Source: Tessaracoccus oleiagri
GTDB lineage: Bacteria > Actinomycetota > Actinomycetes > Propionibacteriales > Propionibacteriaceae
DNA: 64,000 bases
Reading direction: 5' to 3'
Assembly: GCF_900103275.1 (NCBI RefSeq)
Contig: NZ_FNGP01000003.1
Location: 248,001-312,000 of the forward strand
A model generated the notes under the pieces. That model made no database searches. It was not told the origin of the DNA and saw only the letters and a list, made by a program, of their open reading frames with translations. Below, in pieces: positions 34,061 through 41,774 of the stretch. Position numbers and translations under genes: made by a program. Within the stretch, counting starts at the first letter, position 1. The number at the start of each line of letters is the position of its first letter.

Positions 34061-34475
34061 GCAGCGGGAACGCCCGCGCCGCCTCGGCGGCGTGCGCCCC
34101 GGATGCCCGCACGTCGGCGTCGGCGAACGCCACCCGGCCCGTCACGACGTCGAGGAACGTCCCGGGCGCCATCTCGACGACGTTGGGCGGTGTGCCCCGG
34201 GTGTGTCGAGGCCCGGTGCCGAAACCCAGCTGGACGGCCGCGTAGGGCGGGACCCGCACCTCTATGGTGTGGCCGCCGTGTAGTTCGCCGAGCCGGGAGG
34301 CGGCCGCCCGCACCGCCGCCGCCAGGAGCGGTCGTGGCAGCATGGGGTGGGCGACGGCCGTCCGCAGCAGCACGTCGGTCAGGTCCGGGCGGCGCGCGCG
34401 GAGCGCGGCCTCGACGGCGGGACCCTCCCCGAGGTCGGTCAGCGCGGCGACGACGGCGGGGGTTGGGCGGAACAT
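34053..34475 (-). CDS. Sterol carrier-like family protein
   Basis: This 140-residue protein matches a small actinobacterial family annotated as sterol carrier family protein. The best segment is GHTIEVRVPPYAAVQLGFG followed by GPRHTRGTPPNVVEMAP and a GRVAFADADVRASG stretch near the end. The ligand and role are not established. Its 3' end overlaps the 3' end of glnA2 by 8 bases. Upstream it diverges from glnE, with TAGGAT ending 9 bases before the ATG. Confidence 0.78.
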   Translation of the reverse strand: MFRPTPAVVAALTDLGEGPAVEAALRARRPDLTDVLLRTAVAHPMLPRPLLAAAVRAAASRLGELHGGHTIEVRVPPYAAVQLGFGTGPRHTRGTPPNVVEMAPGTFLDVVTGRVAFADADVRASGAHAAEAARAFPLLT

Positions 34476-34514
34476 GACTCGTCATCCTAGCCTCCGCGAC
34501 TAGACTGCCGGAGC

Positions 34515-37421
34515 ATGAGCAGGGTGCAGTCGCCGGTGGCGGAGTTCGCCCGCCGCGGGTTCCGCGAGCCATCGGCCGCTGCCCGGATCTGGGAGTCCTG
34601 GCCCGAGGCGGACGACGACCGGCCCGGGCTCTCGCTCTTCGAGCCGGTCGGTGACCGGTTCTCCGCACTCCAGTCGCTCGACCAGCTTCGCGCCAGGGAC
34701 CCCGAACGGTTCCGGTCGCTGTGCGATGACCCCGCGTGGTGCGGTCGCGTGCTGCGGGTGGCCGGGGCGTCGTCCGTGCTGGCGCAGGTCCTCGGCCGCC
34801 GGCCGGAGCTGGTCGACGGGCTCCGCGCGGCACCCGGGCAGCGCGACGCGGAACAGTGGCGCGCGTTCTTCGACCGGTGGACCCCGGTGGTCGACGGCGT
34901 CTGCACGGTCGACAGCGACCAACTCCGGATCGCCAACCGGGCGGCGCTGGTCGAGGTCGCCGCCCGCGACCTCTCCGCCGAGGACCCGGCCGCCGTCGTC
35001 GACTCCGTCTCGCTCGAGCTCAGCCACGTGGCCGACAACGTCCTCCGCGTGGCGCTCGCGCTCGCACGAGCGGAGGTGCAGGGCTGGCGCGACGTGCGGC
35101 TGGCCGTCATCGCGTTCGGCAAGACCGGCGCGCAGGAGCTCAACTACCTGTCCGACGTGGACGTCATGTACGTCGCCGAGCCGGCGGAGGGGGTCGGCAC
35201 GGACCGGGCCATGGCGACGGCGACCCGGCTCGCGGCGGCGCTGGCGAGGATCTGCTCGGCGCACACGAAGGCGGGCACGATCTGGACGGTGGACGCCGGC
35301 CTCAGGCCCGAGGGGAACGCCGGGCCCCTCGTGCGAACCCTCGCGTCGCTCCGCACGTACTACGGCCGCTGGGCGAAGAACTGGGAGTTCCAAGCCCTGT
35401 TGAAGGGCCGCGCCGCCGCGGGCGACCTCGAACTGGGGCAGGAGTTCGTCGACATGGTGCAGCCCTGGGTGTGGGAGGCGGGGCACCGGGACGGGTTCCT
35501 GCCCGAGATGCGCGCCATGCGCGAGCGGGTCATCTCCCTGGTGCCCCCGGCGCAGGAGGAGCACGAGATCAAGCTGGGCAGCGGGGGACTGCGGGACACC
35601 GAGTTCACCGTGCAGCTGCTGCAGCTCGTCCATGGCCGGGCGGACGAACGCATCCGCTCCCGGGGCACGCTGGCCGCCTTGGCGGAACTCGTCGAGTACG
35701 GCTACATCGGCCGTTCCGACGGGGCCCAGATGGCGCAGCACTACCGGTTCCAGCGGCTGCTCGAGCACCGCATCCAGCTCAAGCACCTCCGGCGGACCCA
35801 CCTCGTCCCGGACGACCGCGAGGAACTCGCCGAGATCGCCCGCACCATGGGGCTCGGGCTGGAGGAAGTCGAGTCGCGGTGGCGTGCCAGCCGGCGCGAC
35901 GTCCGGCGGCTCCGCCAGCGTATCTTCTTCTCGCCGCTGCTCGACGTCTTCGCCACCGTGCCCACCGAGAGCCTGCTCACGCCCGAATCGGCCATGGCGA
36001 GGATCCGGGCGCTCGGCTTCGACGACCCTCGGTCCGCGCTCGGCCACATCGAGGCCCTCACCAGCGGCACGTCCCGGGCGGTCGAGATCCAGCGGCAGCT
36101 GATGCCGGCCATGCTCGAGTGGTTCGCCGACGGCCCGAACCCCGACTTCGGGTTGCTCTCCTTCCGCCAGCTCTCCGAGGCGCTCGGCGACTCCAGCTGG
36201 TACCTCCGTGCGCTGCGCGACGAGGGCTACATGGCACAGCGGTTGGCGAAAGTCGCCTCGACGAGCCGCTACGTCGTCGACCTGCTGAAGCGGGCCCCGC
36301 AGTCGGTGCGCTGGCTCGCGTCCACCGACGACCTGCGCCTGCCCGAGGGGGCCGAGCTGGCCGACGCGCTGAAGAAGGCCGCGGCACGCCACGACGACGT
36401 CGAGCGGGCGGTCGGCTCGGCGCGGGCGATGCGCCGATCGGAGCTCTGCCGCGTCGCGATCGCCGACGTGCTCGGCGAGCTCGACATCGACGACTGCGGC
36501 CGGGCGCTGAGCGACATCGGGTCGGCCACGGTGGAGGCCGCGCTCGAGGTCGCCCGGCGGGACATCGACGCACCACCCTTGGGGATCGTCGCCCTCGGAC
36601 GCTGGGGTGGACGGGAGCTCAGCTACGCGTCGGACGCGGACTGCATGTTCGTGGTCCCCGACGGCACCGAGGGCGAGGACCTGGCAGCCGCGGGCCGGCT
36701 GGTGCGGCGGCTCGCCGAGATCCTGGCCAAGCCGGGCCCCGACCCGGCGTTCCCGCTCGACACCAACCTGCGCCCGGAGGGCGCGGACGGGCCGCCGGTG
36801 CGGACCGTCTCCTCGTACGCCTCGTACTACGCCAAGTGGGCGTCGACGTGGGAGCGCCAGATGCTGCTCCGCGCGCGCCACGGGGCGGGCGATGAGCGGC
36901 TCACCGCGGCGGTGCTGGCCGACGTCGCGCCCTACCGGTACCCCGAGGGCGGTCTCACAGGCGCGCAACTCACGGAGATCCGCCGCCTGAAGTCGCGCAT
37001 GGAGAACGAGCGGCTCCCGAAGGGCGGCGCCGGCGTCCGTCACCTGAAGCTCGGGCCGGGCGGCCTGAGCGACGTCGAGTGGACGGTGCAGGTGGTCCAG
37101 TTGCAGCACGCGCACGCCCACCCCGAGCTGCGCGTCACCGGCACCATGGAGGCACTGGAAGCTGCGCGCGCACTGGGTCTGGTGCAGCAGGGGGACGCCG
37201 ATGCGCTGGCCGCCGCCTGGCGGCATGCGAGCAGCCTGCGCGACGCGATCATGCTCGTGCGGGGGCGGCCCAGCGACGTGCTGCCCTCAGACCTGCGCGA
37301 GCTCGCCGCGATCTCCGCCCTGTTGGGGATGTCGGGTCCGGTCACGCAGTTGGGGGAGCGGACCCGTCGCCTCGCCCGGCGGGCGTCCGCGGTGGTGGCC
37401 CGGCTCTTCTGGGGGGAGTAG
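34515..37421 (+). CDS. glnE: Bifunctional glutamine synthetase adenylyltransferase/adenylyl-removing enzyme
   Basis: This 968-residue protein has two nucleotidyltransferase domains. The N-terminal adenylyl-removing domain has LNYLSDVDVMYV (near residue 215) and the C-terminal adenylyltransferase domain has LSYASDADCMFV (near residue 705), each with the paired Asp of the active site. GGLRDTEFTVQLLQL and GGLSDVEWTVQVVQL are the repeated family motifs. It adds and removes AMP on the regulatory Tyr of type I glutamine synthetase, tuning nitrogen assimilation. A TAGACT hexamer ends 8 bases before the ATG. Confidence 0.97.
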   Translation: MSRVQSPVAEFARRGFREPSAAARIWESWPEADDDRPGLSLFEPVGDRFSALQSLDQLRARDPERFRSLCDDPAWCGRVLRVAGASSVLAQVLGRRPELVDGLRAAPGQRDAEQWRAFFDRWTPVVDGVCTVDSDQLRIANRAALVEVAARDLSAEDPAAVVDSVSLELSHVADNVLRVALALARAEVQGWRDVRLAVIAFGKTGAQELNYLSDVDVMYVAEPAEGVGTDRAMATATRLAAALARICSAHTKAGTIWTVDAGLRPEGNAGPLVRTLASLRTYYGRWAKNWEFQALLKGRAAAGDLELGQEFVDMVQPWVWEAGHRDGFLPEMRAMRERVISLVPPAQEEHEIKLGSGGLRDTEFTVQLLQLVHGRADERIRSRGTLAALAELVEYGYIGRSDGAQMAQHYRFQRLLEHRIQLKHLRRTHLVPDDREELAEIARTMGLGLEEVESRWRASRRDVRRLRQRIFFSPLLDVFATVPTESLLTPESAMARIRALGFDDPRSALGHIEALTSGTSRAVEIQRQLMPAMLEWFADGPNPDFGLLSFRQLSEALGDSSWYLRALRDEGYMAQRLAKVASTSRYVVDLLKRAPQSVRWLASTDDLRLPEGAELADALKKAAARHDDVERAVGSARAMRRSELCRVAIADVLGELDIDDCGRALSDIGSATVEAALEVARRDIDAPPLGIVALGRWGGRELSYASDADCMFVVPDGTEGEDLAAAGRLVRRLAEILAKPGPDPAFPLDTNLRPEGADGPPVRTVSSYASYYAKWASTWERQMLLRARHGAGDERLTAAVLADVAPYRYPEGGLTGAQLTEIRRLKSRMENERLPKGGAGVRHLKLGPGGLSDVEWTVQVVQLQHAHAHPELRVTGTMEALEAARALGLVQQGDADALAAAWRHASSLRDAIMLVRGRPSDVLPSDLRELAAISALLGMSGPVTQLGERTRRLARRASAVVARLFWGE

Positions 37422-37425
37422 CGGC

Positions 37426-38187
37426 TCAGCCCCGGGCAACGGCGCGCAGGAACCCCCGCCAGCCCTCGGGAGTCGCCAGCGGCGAGGTCAGGTCGGCCAT
37501 CGACTGGACGCGGCGCACCGCGTCCCGGGTCTGGTCGTCGTAGTCGCCGGTCGGCTCCACGTCGTGGCCGAAGACGTGGCGGCACGCGTACTGGACGAGC
37601 TGGACCTGGGTGCCGCTGCGCCGGTTGAAGGTGCTCAGACCGTCCCCGGAGACAGCGTTGTCCACGTGGATGTGGTTGTGGTGCGCCGCGTCGTAGGGGT
37701 AGGCGAGCGTGTAGCTGAAGTGCAGGTGGAGCGACGCGGCGAGTCGCCAGTAGTCGCGCAACTGCGTGGACGAGCCCGGCCCCCACCGGTCGAAGCGCAG
37801 CGACACCTCGCCCCGGTCGTGCGCGATGGCGGAGATGTCGAAAGCCCGGCCCACCTGGTGGTAGGAGCCGCACTTGTCGACGTAGGCGCCGAAGCTCGTC
37901 ACGGTCCGGATCGCGCCCAGCCCGCTCAACTCGGCCCAGTCCGCCGCCCAGGCCTCGAGCCGGGCGAGGAAGGCCGGGTCGCTTTGCATGGTGGTGGGTG
38001 CGCCCGTCTCGTCGTAGAGCAGCGTGCCGGTAGCGACGGCGTCGAACGCGACGAGATCCCCCGGCGTCCGGCACGTCGGGGCCGCGCGGCCATCGGGTTC
38101 GCCCAGTGGCTCGAGCACGGTGTTCCGGCCGCAGCCGGTGAGCAGCGCCAAGGACGCGGCGGTGAGCAGCGCGCGCCTCGTGGTCAT
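37426..38187 (-). CDS. Extensin-like lipoprotein with peptidoglycan-binding tail
   Basis: This 253-residue protein has a Tat-type lipoprotein signal (TTRRALL, lipobox LLTGC). The central domain resembles extensin-like and D-Ala-D-Ala carboxypeptidase folds: GRAFDISAIAHDRG and HHNHIHVDNAVSG supply possible zinc ligands. The C-terminal 70 residues (VQLVQYACRHVFG, GDYDDQTRDAVRRVQ) look like a peptidoglycan-binding domain. A cell-wall peptidase or binding role is likely. It ends 4 bases from the convergent glnE stop. Confidence 0.75.
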   Translation of the reverse strand: MTTRRALLTAASLALLTGCGRNTVLEPLGEPDGRAAPTCRTPGDLVAFDAVATGTLLYDETGAPTTMQSDPAFLARLEAWAADWAELSGLGAIRTVTSFGAYVDKCGSYHQVGRAFDISAIAHDRGEVSLRFDRWGPGSSTQLRDYWRLAASLHLHFSYTLAYPYDAAHHNHIHVDNAVSGDGLSTFNRRSGTQVQLVQYACRHVFGHDVEPTGDYDDQTRDAVRRVQSMADLTSPLATPEGWRGFLRAVARG

Positions 38188-38193
38188 GTCACC

Positions 38194-38199
38194 AGAATA
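38194..38199 (-). promoter_or_regulatory. -10 hexamer TATTCT for probable leaderless lipoprotein gene
   Basis: On the minus strand TATTCT ends 7 bases before the ATG at 38187. Confidence 0.45.
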
Positions 38200-38230
38200 G
38201 GAGTGGTGCACCCGTTTCCCCAGCCGCTGC

Positions 38231-38236
38231 TAGAGT
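38231..38236 (+). promoter_or_regulatory. -10 hexamer TAGAGT ahead of the FMN riboswitch
   Basis: TAGAGT lies 8 bases before the first base of riboswitch helix P1 at 38245, so transcription should begin right at the aptamer. Confidence 0.5.
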
Positions 38237-38244
38237 GGGGGCCA

Positions 38245-38373
38245 CGTATTCCGGGGTCGGTGAAAGTCCGAACCGGCGGTTACAGCCCGCGACCCTGACG
38301 ACGCGCCCGCGTCCGATGGCTGACTCGGTGGAATTCCGAGGCCGACAGTAAGAGTCTGGATGGGAGGAATGCG
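38245..38373 (+). promoter_or_regulatory. FMN riboswitch (RFN element)
   Basis: Conserved RFN blocks are visible in order: GGGGTCGGTGAAAGTCCGAA, CCGGCGGTTACAGCCCGCGA, CTCGGTGGAATTCCGAGGCC, GACAGTAAGAGTCTGGATGG. Closing helix P1 pairs CGTATTCC (38245-38252) with GGAATGCG (38366-38373). FMN binding normally shuts off riboflavin synthesis or uptake genes. A GGCGCGC/GCGCGCC hairpin at 38383-38402 lies between the aptamer and the start codon and may be part of the expression platform. No T run follows it, so control of translation is more likely than termination. Confidence 0.95.
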
Positions 38374-38440
38374 AGCCCATGCGGCGCGCCTGTCTGCGCG
38401 CCCGCGTCGGTGAGCGCCCCGGACCGATGAAGGGACTGGG

Positions 38441-39244
38441 ATGGCAGCTCGCCTGTGGGTCGCGTACCCCGCGCGGACCTACCCCCGCACGCGCACCGAG
38501 CGTCTCGTGGTGCCCGCGGTCGCGTTCGTCGTCGTCGTCCTCGCCTGGTACGCGCTGAGCCGCGTGCTTCCTCCGCTGCTGCTGCCGAGCCCGTTCGACG
38601 TGGCCGTCCGCGTCGTGCGCCAGGCCTCGTCGGGACTCGCCTGGCAGTACCTTTGGCCCACGCTCGGTCCGGCCGTGCTCGGGGTCCTGCTCGCGATCGT
38701 CGCGGCCCTGTCGCTCGGGCTCGCCTCGTCGCACTCCCGGGTGCTGGCGGCCGTGTTCGAGCCGTTCGTGGCACTCTCGCAGACCGTCCCGCTCGTCGCG
38801 CTCGCGCCGCTGCTGGTCCTGTGGCTGGGCTACGGCGCCGTGCCGATCGCGGTGCTGTGCGCCATCGTCGCCTTCTTCCCCATGGTGACCACCACCATCA
38901 TCGGCTTCCGCCGTCTCGACATGCGCGCCCTCGAAGCGGGCATGCTCGACGGCGCCGGCCCGTGGCAGCGTCTCTGGCACATCGAGCTGCCGATGGCCGC
39001 GCCGTCGATCCTCGCCGGCATGCGCGCCGGCGCGGCGCTGGCGATGACCGGCGCCGTGGTGGGGGAGTTCGTCATGGGTGGCAGGGGCCTCGGTACGCTG
39101 CTCACCCTCTCCCGGCAGGCCTCCGACACCACCGGGATGTTCACTGTCATCTTCTGGATCAGCGCCGCGTCGATGGTCCTCTACATGCTCTTCGCAGTCC
39201 TCGAACAAGCTGCGTCCAACCGACTCCAAGGAGAAACCCAATGA
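38441..39244 (+). CDS. ABC transporter permease, probable riboflavin uptake (RibX type)
   Basis: This 267-residue membrane protein of the SsuC/TauC/ThiX-like permease group has about six helices and the EAA loop EAGMLDGAGPWQRLWHIELP. The FMN riboswitch directly upstream strongly suggests riboflavin or a related flavin as substrate, as in the RibXY systems described in other bacteria. No ATPase gene is found beside it. The binding-protein ATG overlaps its stop (ATGA). Confidence 0.85.
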   Translation: MAARLWVAYPARTYPRTRTERLVVPAVAFVVVVLAWYALSRVLPPLLLPSPFDVAVRVVRQASSGLAWQYLWPTLGPAVLGVLLAIVAALSLGLASSHSRVLAAVFEPFVALSQTVPLVALAPLLVLWLGYGAVPIAVLCAIVAFFPMVTTTIIGFRRLDMRALEAGMLDGAGPWQRLWHIELPMAAPSILAGMRAGAALAMTGAVVGEFVMGGRGLGTLLTLSRQASDTTGMFTVIFWISAASMVLYMLFAVLEQAASNRLQGETQ

Positions 39245-40170
39245 TCTCTCGTCGTCACCTCCTCGCCGCCGGCGGCCTCACCGCGCTCGTCGCCGCGGGA
39301 TGCTCGCCCGCCGATGAGCCGGCGCCGTCGCCCGATCCGGCCGTGACGGTCGGTTTGACCTACATCCCCAACGTGCAGTTCTGCGCGTTCTACCTGGGGC
39401 TGAAGGAGGGGTTGTTCGAGGACGTCGACGTGACGATCCGGCACCACGGCGAGCAGGAGGACCTGTTCGGCGCGCTGGCCCGGGACCAGGAGCAGTTGGT
39501 GTACGCCTCCTCCGACGAGGCGGTCGTGGCGGGGCAGGAGCTCGTCACGGTGGCGACCAGCTACCAGCGCTACCCGGTGGAGGTGCTGTTCCTGGGCCAG
39601 GCGGGCGACCTGTCGGAGCTTCGCGGCAAGACGCTGGGCATCCCCGGACGGTTCGGCTCGAGCTACTACGCGGCGCTGGCCGCCATGGAATCGGCCGGGC
39701 TCACGGAGGACGACCTGACGCTGCAGGAGATCGGCTACACCCAGGTGTCGGCGATGGCGACGGGCAAGGTGGACGCGATCATGGGCTTCACCAACAACGA
39801 GCTCGTGCAGCTGGAGATGATGGGCGTGGAGGTGTCCAAGGTGCCCATCTCCGAAGAGCCGATGCTCGTGGGGCCCGGGCTGATCACCACCCCGGATCGG
39901 GCCGACGAGCCGGCGGTCGCTGCGGTGGTGGCCGGTCTGCTGGCCGCGGAGCGCCGCGTGGTGGAGGATCCCGCGGCGGCGATCGAGGCTACCAAGGAGC
40001 ACGTGCCCGCGCTCGCCGACCCGGCCCAGCTGGAGATGGCCCAGCGCGTGCTGGAGGCGACGATCGAGCTGTGGCGCGACCCGTCCGGTGAGGTGAGCGT
40101 CGACGTCGATCCCGCGGCGATGCGGCGCATGGAGGAGTTCCTCACCGGCGCGGGCATCGTCTCGGGCTAG
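39241..40170 (+). CDS. NMT1/THI5-like binding lipoprotein, probable riboflavin uptake (RibY type)
   Basis: This 309-residue protein has a Tat-type lipoprotein signal (MISRRHLLAAGG, lipobox VAAGC). The mature part is an NMT1/THI5-like domain (TVGLTYIPNVQFCAFYLGLK, GLFEDVDVTIRHHG, GKTLGIPGRFGSSYYAAL). Such domains bind thiamine precursors, sulfonates or flavins; the FMN riboswitch points to a flavin. Its stop TAG lies in a CTAG shared with the stop of the convergent gene. Confidence 0.87.
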   Translation: MISRRHLLAAGGLTALVAAGCSPADEPAPSPDPAVTVGLTYIPNVQFCAFYLGLKEGLFEDVDVTIRHHGEQEDLFGALARDQEQLVYASSDEAVVAGQELVTVATSYQRYPVEVLFLGQAGDLSELRGKTLGIPGRFGSSYYAALAAMESAGLTEDDLTLQEIGYTQVSAMATGKVDAIMGFTNNELVQLEMMGVEVSKVPISEEPMLVGPGLITTPDRADEPAVAAVVAGLLAAERRVVEDPAAAIEATKEHVPALADPAQLEMAQRVLEATIELWRDPSGEVSVDVDPAAMRRMEEFLTGAGIVSG

Positions 40171-40565
40171 TACTCGAGGGGCGCCCTGGGGCGGAAGACC
40201 AGGGCGCCGATGACCGGCGGCAGCAGGACGGTGAGGTAGACCCCGCTCGTGCCCGGCAGGAGCGGGGCGAGCGCCCACAGGATTCCCGCGAGCAGCACGG
40301 CGAGCACCAGCCACAGCAGCCCGAGCCGCAGCCGTCGGCAGACGAGGACCACGACGCCCAGGGCGGCGACGAGTCCCACCGAGCCGTGCACCAGGAAGGG
40401 CGGGATGACCATCGGGTCGTAGGCGTAGCCCACGCCCGGGTTGGTCCACTCCCAGACCATGACGCCGAGCGTCGCCCCGGCCGGGATCAGCAGCCACAGG
40501 ACGAGGGCCACCACAAGCCAGAGTGCGAGCGCCTTGGGGTCGCGCCAGGTGTTGCGTCCCGCCAC
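40167..40565 (-). CDS. Small membrane protein, four helices
   Basis: This 132-residue protein has four hydrophobic helices (for example LALWLVVALVLWLLIPAG and LGLLWLVLAVLLAGILWALA) and short loops. I recognise no family. The GTG start lies 6 bases after the stop of the oxidoreductase gene, so it is its second operon gene. The tail overlaps the tail of the RibY-type gene by 4 bases. Confidence 0.7.
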   Translation of the reverse strand: MAGRNTWRDPKALALWLVVALVLWLLIPAGATLGVMVWEWTNPGVGYAYDPMVIPPFLVHGSVGLVAALGVVVLVCRRLRLGLLWLVLAVLLAGILWALAPLLPGTSGVYLTVLLPPVIGALVFRPRAPLEY

Positions 40566-40570
40566 CGCGG

Positions 40571-41539
40571 TCAGCGCACCTCGACGAGGGTGCGGCCGTG
40601 CCGGCGGCCCGCCAGCAGCTCCTCGCCCGCGGCGATGACCCCGTCCAACCCGATCCGCGTGGTCATGGCGTCGAGAAGCTCGACATCGACGCCGCGCGAG
40701 AGGGTGCGCCAGGCGTCCTCCCGGTCGTTGGCGGGCGCCCAGACGGAGTCGATGCCGGCCAGGGTCACGCCCCGCAGGATGAACGGCATCACCGTCGTAG
40801 GCAGCGCGTGCGAGCCGGCCAGCCCGCAGGCGGCGACCGTGCCGCCCGGCACGGTGCGGGCGATGGCATTGGCGAGGACCTCCCCGCCGACCGAGTCCAC
40901 GACGCCCGCGTAGGTGGCCTTCTGCAGCGGCTTGCCGGCCCCCTCCAGGTCCGCCCGCGCGACGATCTCGTCGGCGCCGAGTTCCCGCAGGAAGTCGCCG
41001 AGCTCGTCGGGGCGCCCGGTGAGCGCCGCGACGTCGAAGCCGGCAGCGGCCAGCAGCATCGTCGCGATCGAGCCGACGCCGCCGGTGGCGCCCGTGACGA
41101 GCACCGGCCCCTGGTCGGGGGAGACGCCCTCCATCACCAGCCGGAGGACGGCGAGGGCGGCGGTGTAGCCGGCGGTGCCCAGCGCGGCGGCCTGCTCGGG
41201 CGAGAGCCCGTCGGGGAGCGCGACGGCCAGTTCACCATCGATGTGCGCGCGGGTCGCGTAGCCGCCGTGCGCGGTCTCGGACAGTCCGGCGCCGTTCAGC
41301 ATCACCCAGTCGCCGGGGCACCAACGCTCGTCGGAGGACTCCGCCACCCGGCCGACCAGGTCGATGCCGGCGACGAGCGGCCTCGTCCGCACGACGCCGG
41401 GCCTGCCCGTGACGGCGAGCCCGTCCTTGTAGTTCAGGTCGGAGTACGCCACGTCGACGTGCAGCGTCCCCTCCCCGAGAAGCTCTTCGCCGAACTCTTC
41501 GAGGGCGACGCCCTCATCCCTGACCACGATTCCACGCAT
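40571..41539 (-). CDS. MDR-family NADPH oxidoreductase, acrylyl-CoA reductase-like (AcuI/YhdH)
   Basis: This 322-residue medium-chain reductase has the quinone-reductase layout without structural zinc Cys. Motifs are LNYKDGLAVTGRPGVVR, GIDLVGRV, the GTAGYTAALAVLRL stretch and the NADPH loop VTGATGGVGSIATMLL. AcuI-type enzymes reduce acrylyl-CoA to propionyl-CoA, which would suit a propionate-forming organism; other quinone or enoyl substrates are possible. It is probably leaderless and leads an operon with the small membrane protein. Confidence 0.85.
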   Translation of the reverse strand: MRGIVVRDEGVALEEFGEELLGEGTLHVDVAYSDLNYKDGLAVTGRPGVVRTRPLVAGIDLVGRVAESSDERWCPGDWVMLNGAGLSETAHGGYATRAHIDGELAVALPDGLSPEQAAALGTAGYTAALAVLRLVMEGVSPDQGPVLVTGATGGVGSIATMLLAAAGFDVAALTGRPDELGDFLRELGADEIVARADLEGAGKPLQKATYAGVVDSVGGEVLANAIARTVPGGTVAACGLAGSHALPTTVMPFILRGVTLAGIDSVWAPANDREDAWRTLSRGVDVELLDAMTTRIGLDGVIAAGEELLAGRRHGRTLVEVR

Positions 41540-41545
41540 GTCCCC

Positions 41546-41551
41546 ACCCTA
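41546..41551 (-). promoter_or_regulatory. -10 hexamer TAGGGT for probable leaderless oxidoreductase gene
   Basis: On the minus strand TAGGGT ends 7 bases before the ATG at 41539. The remaining 220 bases up to 41774 should hold the promoter of the CoA-transferase; I found no convincing -35/-10 pair there. Confidence 0.4.
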
Positions 41552-41774
41552 CTGAGGGGCCGGGACCTTCCGGGCGCCCGCCTCGTGCAAGGATGAGGCG
41601 ATGAGTGATTCGATCTCGACCCGGCATGGGACCGTCTGCATGGCGGTTCGGCGGTGGGAGCGGCTGACGACCCGAGGCATTTCTGCCAGACTTGGGCGAG
41701 CCGACTTCGCGGAGATCGAAGTCATTCGCAGTGGTGCGGATGCCCCGAAGCAACCTCGACTAAGGAGAGAGTAG

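Noticed and set aside
34500-37226. A 908-codon open frame on the minus strand across glnE
   Set aside because: It is antisense to glnE, which has full two-domain family support. Its translation is rich in Arg, Gly and His without domains, as is usual for shadow frames in GC-rich DNA.
41540-41774. A possible small gene ahead of the CoA-transferase
   Set aside because: Frames in this gap are short, lack ribosome binding sites and have no domain; the region more likely holds the promoters of the two divergent genes.
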